From: Hermatobates lingyangjiaoensis
Taxonomy: Eukaryota > Arthropoda > Insecta > Hemiptera > Hermatobatidae
Reading direction: 5' to 3'
Assembly: GCA_026182355.1 (NCBI GenBank)
Contig: JAPFBL010000313.1
Location: 186,001 to 250,000, forward strand
DNA length: 64,000 nt
Shown here piece by piece: positions 15,301-24,300 of the stretch. Every line of letters starts with the position of its first letter. Positions within the stretch are counted from its first letter, which is position 1. The notes below the pieces were generated by a model, which saw only the letters and a list, made by a program, of their open reading frames with translations, was not told the DNA's origin and did no database searches. Made by a program: the position numbers and the translations under genes.

Positions 15301-18300
15301 TCTAAATACACTTGAGTTAGGCAAAATTTAGGACTCCCACTGTAGAATCAATCTTCATTGTGTGGTATCACAAAGGGCCAATGCTCGGCCTAAGTGTGTT
15401 CCCTTGTGGAACTGCCACTGCAACCTAACCTAACCTATATTGTAGTTGATTTATTGAAAATAATAATGACAGTTTATATTTCGGATAGGGAATATTTTTA
15501 TCAATTATAAATTCTATACTTACAAAGAATAAATTATTAAAAAAAGCAAGTCTAAAAGATTATCCAACTATAAATAGATAACTGTAATAGAAAATAGAAA
15601 ACTTTGTAAGTCTTGAAGTAATCCCTCCAGTGTGTTTTTTTTAATGCGCAGTACGTATTCTTCGATTTTGAAGGGTTTTTGATAACATGCTGAGTATCTT
15701 GTGAAGATACTACTAATATATATGCAGATGTTTAATCCAAGAACTGTAGAATGGATTACAACAATCTAGCATAAGAATTATAGTGTAATAAGGGTAACGC
15801 AAGAGTTATTAGTGAAAGCGTAGGATCTACCATAGTTAATGAAGCTTCCCAGAGGGTGATGTGTTAGCACCTCTGTTATAGTGATTAGGTATGGATAAAG
15901 TGATCCTGTAAATGATCAAGGTTTCGACGGGCAGGTATATATATATATATATATATATACTTTTTTTCGTTGGAAATACGATCCAAAACGGACAAATATA
16001 GTTCAATATAAACAAAGAAACATAGAGAAATCAGAAGAACACACTTATAGTCTCTAATTTTCGGTTTGAACCGTCTTCAAACCGTCTACAAACTTTTTGA
16101 AGACGGTTCAAACCGAAAATTAGAGACTGTAAGTGTGTTCTTCTGATTTTTCTATGTTTCTTTGTTTTTATTGAACTATATATATATATAACAGATTCAA
16201 TAATATATCGACCGTTTGATAGAATAGGTGTGTTCTCTAATCGGGGTTCGGTCAATTTTCCAGGATAAAAAATCAAACTCTCGTTGCCAACGTTTCGGTT
16301 TTATTTAAAACCTTTTTCATAGGCAGAAGTAAGAATTTTTTAACTAAGAAAATGAAATTTACATTATTTAAAGGAACAACAATGTTAGCCGGACAAAACC
16401 TTCGACTAGACAGTCTAGTCGAAGGTTTTGTCCGGCTAACATTGTTGTTCCTTTAAATAATGTAAATTTCATTTTCTTAGTTAAAAAATTCTTACTTCTG
16501 CCTATGAAAAAGGTTTTAAATAAAACCGAAACGTTGGCAACGAGAGTTTGATTTTTTATCCTGGAAAATTGACCGAACCCCGATTAGAGAACACACCTAT
16601 ATATATATATGCAGATGACCTCGTTATTATAAGAAGTGGTAAAAGGCCTAGATGCCTGTCCGCTAATTTGGCATGCACTTTGCTGACCGTTCACCCTATT
16701 ATAAGAAAAGCTTATGCAGTAAAGCTACCCAAATTAGCGAACAATGTGATTCTTTAAACGAGTAATATCTGGACATAATTCCAGCAAAAACAGTGCTTAT
16801 AACGTTTTCAAGGAAAAAAGGAAAAGTCGAACCCAAAGAAGTCTTCATTAAAAATACTGAACTAGAACTCTCAGAGTTATGAGCCACCAATAAAGCCTCT
16901 TTAGGCGAAAGAATAATCTCTTAGATTTGTCATTAAAATGCAAATGTTTTTTTTTCATATTTTGCCTTCGATGGCTCGCGTTAAGGATCTTATTTCTGAT
17001 TCAATAATTTTTTGTTAACTGTTTTATTAAAATTCCCAGGTTACGGTTCAATCCGGATTATGTTTTTTAATGATGAGATTTTATATTAATTATTTTATCG
17101 TATTATTGTTTCAATATTGTTCGGAATACTTTTAATTGGTATTTTATAACTTTTTCAAACTTTAATTATGTCCTAAATTCTTTATTCATCATATAGACAT
17201 AAAGCTGTAGTTATTTTTGGTTTTTTTAGTATTAATTGTTGGGGGAATTTGAGATGCTTTGGTTTTATGATAGGCCCATGCATCACGTTCTTCTGGTCTT
17301 CTTCGCTTAACTAATATTCTAATATATTGTTAGATCTTTAGCTTATATGGTTGAACTTATTTTTTCTGCTTATATTTTAAACTTATAACTAGATTTATCA
17401 ATCGTATTTATAATTAATCTACTCTTGTTTGCCTGAATCAGTTATGATAAAGTGAAGGGGATATAACATCCGTGTCCAAAGAACAGTTGCAAATACACTT
17501 TAAATTCTATACGTCTATAGTCTATATGATATTTACTTTAATGGCTTCAAATATTTTCTACCTTTTTCATTTCAAAGTCACTTGTTTAAAGTGCTATAAA
17601 AGGCACATTAAATAAATCCATTTGATTGAGTCTGAGAAAAAAGATGACTCAGATAATGTAAACAAATGTAACAAGAAGAACTGGTGAGTTTCACATTTTT
17701 AGGCCTATATTGCCTCTTATAATAGTCAACAATTTTTTTCTTTATATTTTGTAATACTAATTTTCAGTTAACCGCTTGTGCAAAAGTATGTTAACCAGTG
17801 TTAGTATTAAGTAATATATATATATTTATATATAAAAAGATTTCACATAAACACGTGAAATAACAATCAATGATCAAACCGCAATAAGAAAATGGGAAAA
17901 CAAGGCTAAGATCTTTCAACCGTAACAAGTGGTCTTCGTCAGAGTCAAAAACCCAACTGATATTATAGTGAACCCATCTGAACTATATTATCTCAGTTGG
18001 GCTTTTGACTCTGACGAAGACCGCTAGTTACGGTTGAAAGATCTTAGTCTTGTTTTCTCATTTTCTTATTGTGGTTTGATAATTGATATATATATATATT
18101 CAGGTAACTCACCACAAATTAAAGAAGATAGTCGCCCTAAGGCCTTTCGCTTTCACGTCGTCAGAGAGCAAGTTCACTTGAAAAGTGAAAGCGAAAGGCC
18201 TTAGAGCGACTATCTTCTTTAATTTGTGGTGAGTTACCTGAATATTTATATCACGTGTTATTGTGACAATTTTCTATATATATATATATATAAAGATTTC

Positions 18301-21300
18301 ACATAAACACGTGAAATAACAATCAATGATCAAACAACAATTAGAAAGTGGGAAAACAAGACTAAGATCTTTCAACCGTAACAAGCGGTCTTCGTCAGAC
18401 TCTTGTCAAAAACAGTAGGGTTTTTGACTCTGACGAAGATCGCTTGTTACGGTTGAAACATCTTAATCTTGTTTTCCCATTTCTTATTGTGGTTTGATCA
18501 TTGATTGTTATTTCACGTGTTTATGTGAAATCTTTTTATTGATATATATATATATATACTTTTTCGTTGGAAATACTATTCGAAACAGACAAATATTGGG
18601 TCTCCAACCGCCTCTGAACCAGTGCACTTGGTTTCCCAACCGACGGTTGGTCTCCAGTCCAATCGTCGGTCTCTGAACCAGTGCGCTTGGTTTCCCTCTC
18701 TTATCTCTCCGGAAGAAGGTTCAAACCGAAAATTAGAGACTGTAAGTGTGTTCTTTTGATTTCTCTATGTTTCTATTTCTATATTGAACTATATTTGTCC
18801 GTTTTGGATCGTATTTCCAACGAAAAAGTGTATATATATATATATATATATATATATTCTCGAAATTCACAAAAATTTTACCAAAGTACTATGTAACTCA
18901 TCATTATCATATTAGTTACTATTTGTGTGTTCAATTTCATTACTATAATTCCAATAAAAGTAAAAGACGTCAGAAATTGAAAAAAATATATGACTGGTAA
19001 GATTTTGACATAAATAATCAATACATATTGGATAGACATTATTTTGTGTCTTAGCATTGTGATAAAATTCTTTTTTGAATTGAGATCCACTCAATCAAAT
19101 ATCCTATTCAAATTGAAATAGACTAGTTAGGTCGACACCTAACTTTTTTTTAAATTAAATACTAAAAGCATAAATCTTACTTACCATATAGAGGGCTGAT
19201 GACATATGGTACGGTTCCGTTCTCCCATAATTTTTCTGGAAATACATCCCATTTAAGCCCAACACGCCAAAGGTTGAATGCCTGAAACATTGATTATTAC
19301 TCTCTTTTCGCTTAACATACTCATTATGCCTTAATGAATATAAAGGTATTGTCTATTGGGTTTGCGGGAAGGGGGTAAACAAAATCACCTACCTTACTTG
19401 GGAGAGAACATTTTTTTCAATCATAATTTCAAATATGGAGTGGTCTACACTCATATTTATTGACTAAATTTAAAATTTGTTGACTAGTGATAAATATCAC
19501 CAAGTGGAATAATAAAGAATCCAAATTGATATGAATAAACTTTATAAATGGTCTGTCCAAATGAGTTTATAAAAAAAATGAGAAATTTGCTCAAAAAGTA
19601 AGTTAAAATAATGGTATTCAGCATAATTATTGCAATGAATATGCGTATTTTATTTTCATATCAATAATTTATTTTATGTAAATTAATATATAATTGTAAA
19701 ACTCTTCCTATTGTAATTGGAAAGATACTGAAAATAATAGCTCTCATAATTCCCAAATATTTTGGCAATTACTAAAAAATACTTATTCATTTAGTAAGCA
19801 ATGGGTAGGGAACTTCCATATAATACTTATTATTTAGCAAGACAGTTATACTGTGTTATAACGAAGACAGTATTAGATGGTTAGTAACAGTTTAAAATAA
19901 TAGTTTTAAAATTTTCTTAGATCATTATTTTTTCTTTAGAAAATGCTGAGATAGAATATTCGTAGTACTACAATAACTAATGAAAACTTCTTAGTTTATT
20001 GAATAGCCAAAGGAATATTATCATAAAAATATGAACAAATTCATAATATATTAATAAGATCATAAATTATTAATATGTTAATTTATTGTCTTATTCATGT
20101 ATTATGAATTAGATCACAATATATATTATCTTATTCATGATCAAACCACAATAAGAAAATGGGAAAGCAAGACTAAGATCTTTCAACAGTAACAAGCGGT
20201 CTTCGTCAGAGTCAAAAACCCAACTGAAGACCGCTTGTTACGGTTGAAAGATCTTAGTCTTGCTTTCCCATTTCCTTATTGTGGTTTGATCATTGATTGT
20301 TATTTCACGTGTTTATGTGAAATCTTTTTATTATCTTATTCATATATATTATAAATAATTTTTGTTGTTGACAGTAATTATAATACTGTGATTATAGTAT
20401 TGTAGTTGTAGGGTAAAAAGGTAATGAAATGGTCTCCACATATAAAAATTTTAATGATATAAACAACGCGTTTCGAAGACGTAGTGTTCTTCCTCATGGA
20501 TTAAAATTTTATATGTGTAGACCATTTCATTAACTTTTTACCGTACAATGAATAAATACCACATAATAAGTGATTGCACTGCGTTAGAAGTATTGTAGTT
20601 ATAATACTATACTTTTATTATTGTTATTATAGTAATACTTTTATTGCTTTGTGTAATAGTTTTCTTTATGTTTGCAATTGTATTATTGTCTTATGCTTTA
20701 AGTTAATGTCGATTCATTAACTTCATTGCAATTGCTGATTGATGTGGTAGGACAGTCGGGGAGCGCCCTTCCTTTCCTTTACTAATTCATTTAGTGAGAA
20801 AGTGGGGTTGGGTTCTTAGTTACTTCTACTTATTCATTTAGTTTCTGTGCTTAATATCCGTCCTTACCTCTACTTATTCATTTAGTTTCTGTGCTTAATA
20901 TCCGTCCTTACCTCTACTTATTCATTTAGATACTGTGCTTAGTGTCCGTCCTTACCTCTACTTATTCATTTAGTTACTGTGCTTAGTGTCCGTCCTTACC
21001 TTTACTTATTCATTTAGTTACTGTACTTAATGTCCGTCCTTACCTCTACTTATTCATTTAGTTACTGTACTTAGTGTCTGTCCTTACCTCTACTTATTCA
21101 TTTAGTTATTGTACTTAGTGTCTGTTCTTACCTCTACTTATTCATTTAGTTACTGTGCTTAGTGTCTGTTCTTACCTCTACTTATTCATTTAGTTACTGT
21201 ACTTAATGTCCGTCCTTACTTCTACTTATTCATTTAGTTACTGTGCTTAGTGTCCGTCCTTACCTGTACTTATTCATTTAGTTACTGTACTTAGTGTCTG

Positions 21301-24300
21301 TCCTTACCTCTACTTATCCATTTAGATACTGTGCTTAGTGTCCGTCCTTACCTGTCCGTCCTTACCTCTACTTATTAATTTAGTTACTGTGCTTAGTGTC
21401 CGTCCTTTCCTCTACTTATTCATTTAGTTACTGTACTTAGTGTCCGTCCTTACCTCTACTTATTCATTTAGTTACTGTACTTAGTGTCTGTCCTTACCTC
21501 TACTTATCCATGTAGTTACTGTGCCTAGTGTCTGTCCTACCTCTATGTATTCATTTAGTTACTGTACTTATGTCCGTCGTTACCTCTACTTATCCACGTA
21601 GTTACTGTGCTTAGTGTCCGTCGTTACCTCTACTTATCCATGTAGTAAGGCGGTGGTAGATTCTACTACTACCCATTTCCAGTCAGTCGCTTATATGTTC
21701 ACCGCACCACGTCTTGTCTTGGAGCATGTGCTATCGCCCTGGTGAATATCATTTGCATTATGAATGACATTTGTCTTTAAGTTAGTTTATGTTTTTACCG
21801 TTATATTATTCTATTGTCTTGCTATGATGTATGTAGCTACATACAATAGCTAGCCCATAAACCGCGGTAAGATTTCCTTATAAAATTATTATTTCATTTT
21901 AGAATTTCATGTACTGGATTATAAGTTCAATTATCGCGTATTGCTACATACATCACTGTGTTTGTATCATCTGAAGTGACCGACATACATTTTGTTGTTT
22001 TACCTAAAACAACAACAACAACAACAAAAATTTATGTAAATTTTTACATAAAATATATTGTTTTACCGACATACATTTTGCTTGTTAGTAAAGCTAATAT
22101 AAAGACAAATAATCGTTAACTTTTTTAAAAAGTAGATACCTCATTGTCTATAGCTATATCTCCTTGAAATAGTCCAGGACTCAATTCGGGCTCCTTTATA
22201 TCAGTTAATTTCATACGTTGAGAATCTGCGTCCAACACTAAACAAATAAATTATATTAGATTTTAAATACAATTTGCAAATGTCTTTGTTATTTAGTAAG
22301 AAATTCTTTGAATCATTTTGGATGTTTCAGATATATTTTATTAAAATAATTCTGGGAGTCCTAAATTTTGTTTAAAATATATTTAGATTTGGGGATCTTT
22401 AACGAGGTCAACTCGGGACATGGTATAAGCTCGGTACAAGCTCGGGATGGACGGCTTAACGTCCTCTTCGAGGGATGACATGTTCAGATTTATTAACCTT
22501 CGCCATGAATAAATCGAGGGTTAGAGTGGGTATTGAACCCGGATCTAACAGTCCAGAAACAAGCTCGATGCCATTGGACTAACCTGACTTCTGAAATTTA
22601 CTGAAAACAAAAATAAATAATCTATCAGACCAGAAGAGAATGTAACTTTTTGATTTATTTTAAACTGGTCTCCGTAGAAATGGTAACTTCTAATATTTAA
22701 GATAACCTCAGCTAAAGTTATTTTCATTCAAGTAATATTTCTAATATTTCAGTTTCTTGCAAAGACTTTGAGATTCCTCTAATTAGCAGCTGGGGTCTAC
22801 AGTCAACAAATTTTACACATTATTTCGCGAGTCACAACTATTTCTTTCATAATTAATATAATTATGAAAATAGTGCTAGCCAATTTTAATATTTAATATC
22901 GTTCATCTATGATCTTGATAACGTATTCACTTCTTTTTTATATAAATGGGGACTCTTTCAGATTTTATCCAGTTACAGCCGGAATTATTTTACATTGTCA
23001 ATTTTTAATTAGTTAAATATGATTATTAATAAATAAAAAGTTATTATTTATCGTAAACGATGAATAATTTTTTTTACACTATATAGATTAAACTCTATGC
23101 AAAAACCGAAGTGGAATATCACTTGTATTTCCATATCATAGCTTTATGAAAAGGGTCAAAGGTACTTCAGTCATTAAAGACGAACGAGAGAGAAGTATTG
23201 CCACGTATTCTATGGCTTCAGACTCTCTCTAATCAATGGTATTATGTTTATAATAATACTCTTATTATAAATTAGTTACTTTTTGGTAATTTTAAAAAAA
23301 ATGAACTACTTATTAATATGTACATCATATAAGAAAAATTAGTTAAACAAAAGGGCATATTTTTTGCAATATATACAAATCATCTACTTTTCTTTAATGA
23401 ATTTAATTTATTATATGAGCTAACTATATTTTACGAATTAGTAAGTTAACAACTAGGGGAGTTTTTGTTAGTTTACGATAAATAAATTAGGAGTGCTCAT
23501 CCAGAACATTACTGGCTGTGAGGAATTTTTAAATTTGAGGCCCTCGGAATCACTTGATTTTATCATGATCTGTGTGGTGGTTATAATATGTATAGGGGAA
23601 AAATTGAATGACTTTACAGATAACAATGATTGAATTTTGCAAAGAAGTTTGATACCTATACAGTTATTCGGCAATATTGTATCAAATAAAAGATACTTTA
23701 TGCCAAAAAGAACTGGTTTTTTCTCCCTACTGTCGCTCGTAACTTTGAAATATATTTGCGTATATTCACTTATTGCATATTTACTTTAGTTTCATTTAAA
23801 AAAAAAAAATGTTCCCGAATTCTTTATAAAGGTGTTTGCTATGCATTTTGGCAAAAGTAACAAAAATTGTGATATTGGTTGAATGAATGGTATTTGTTTT
23901 TATAAAATATTTCAATTTATTTAAATTTAAAGTAATATTGTTTAGCGGATGTTCTACAGTAAGTTTTTGAATGAATTTGAAATTTCATGGATATGCTAGG
24001 CATGTGGAGTTAGTGGTTCAGTTGAATGGGTTATAACAGTTTGTGGTAAGTTTACTTGGAGTTGAGTTAGAGGACTCAATAATAATTCGAAATTCCATGG
24101 ATATGCTAGGCATGTGGAGTTAGTGGTTCAGTTGAATGGGTTATAACAGTTTGTGGTAAGTTTACTTGGAGTTGAGTTAGAGGACTCAATAATAATTCGA
24201 AATTCCATGGATATGCTAGGCATGTGGAGTTGGTGGTTCAGTTGAATGGGTTATCTCAGTTTGTGGTAAATTTACTTGGAGTTGAGTTAGAGGACTCAAT

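Larger units (their letters stand above)
15830..16900 (+). pseudogene. LINE reverse transcriptase split at its YADD codons by foldbacks
   Basis: Plus-strand reading at 15,853-15,940 gives [10 protein letters not shown], then LGMDKVIL and a GR-Y ending, the strands before the reverse-transcriptase active site. The continuation [11 protein letters not shown] begins at 16,609. The tyrosine codon TAT has become a (TA)n run and two foldback elements fill 15,940-16,608. Downstream, [18 protein letters not shown] continues the family pattern to about 16,880. Stops within the arms show it was not active recently. Confidence 0.7.

Noticed and set aside
20818..21650. CRISPR-like array
   Set aside because: Units are contiguous and near identical without unique spacers, so it is a minisatellite; the same applies to the arrays at 24 kb and 38 kb.
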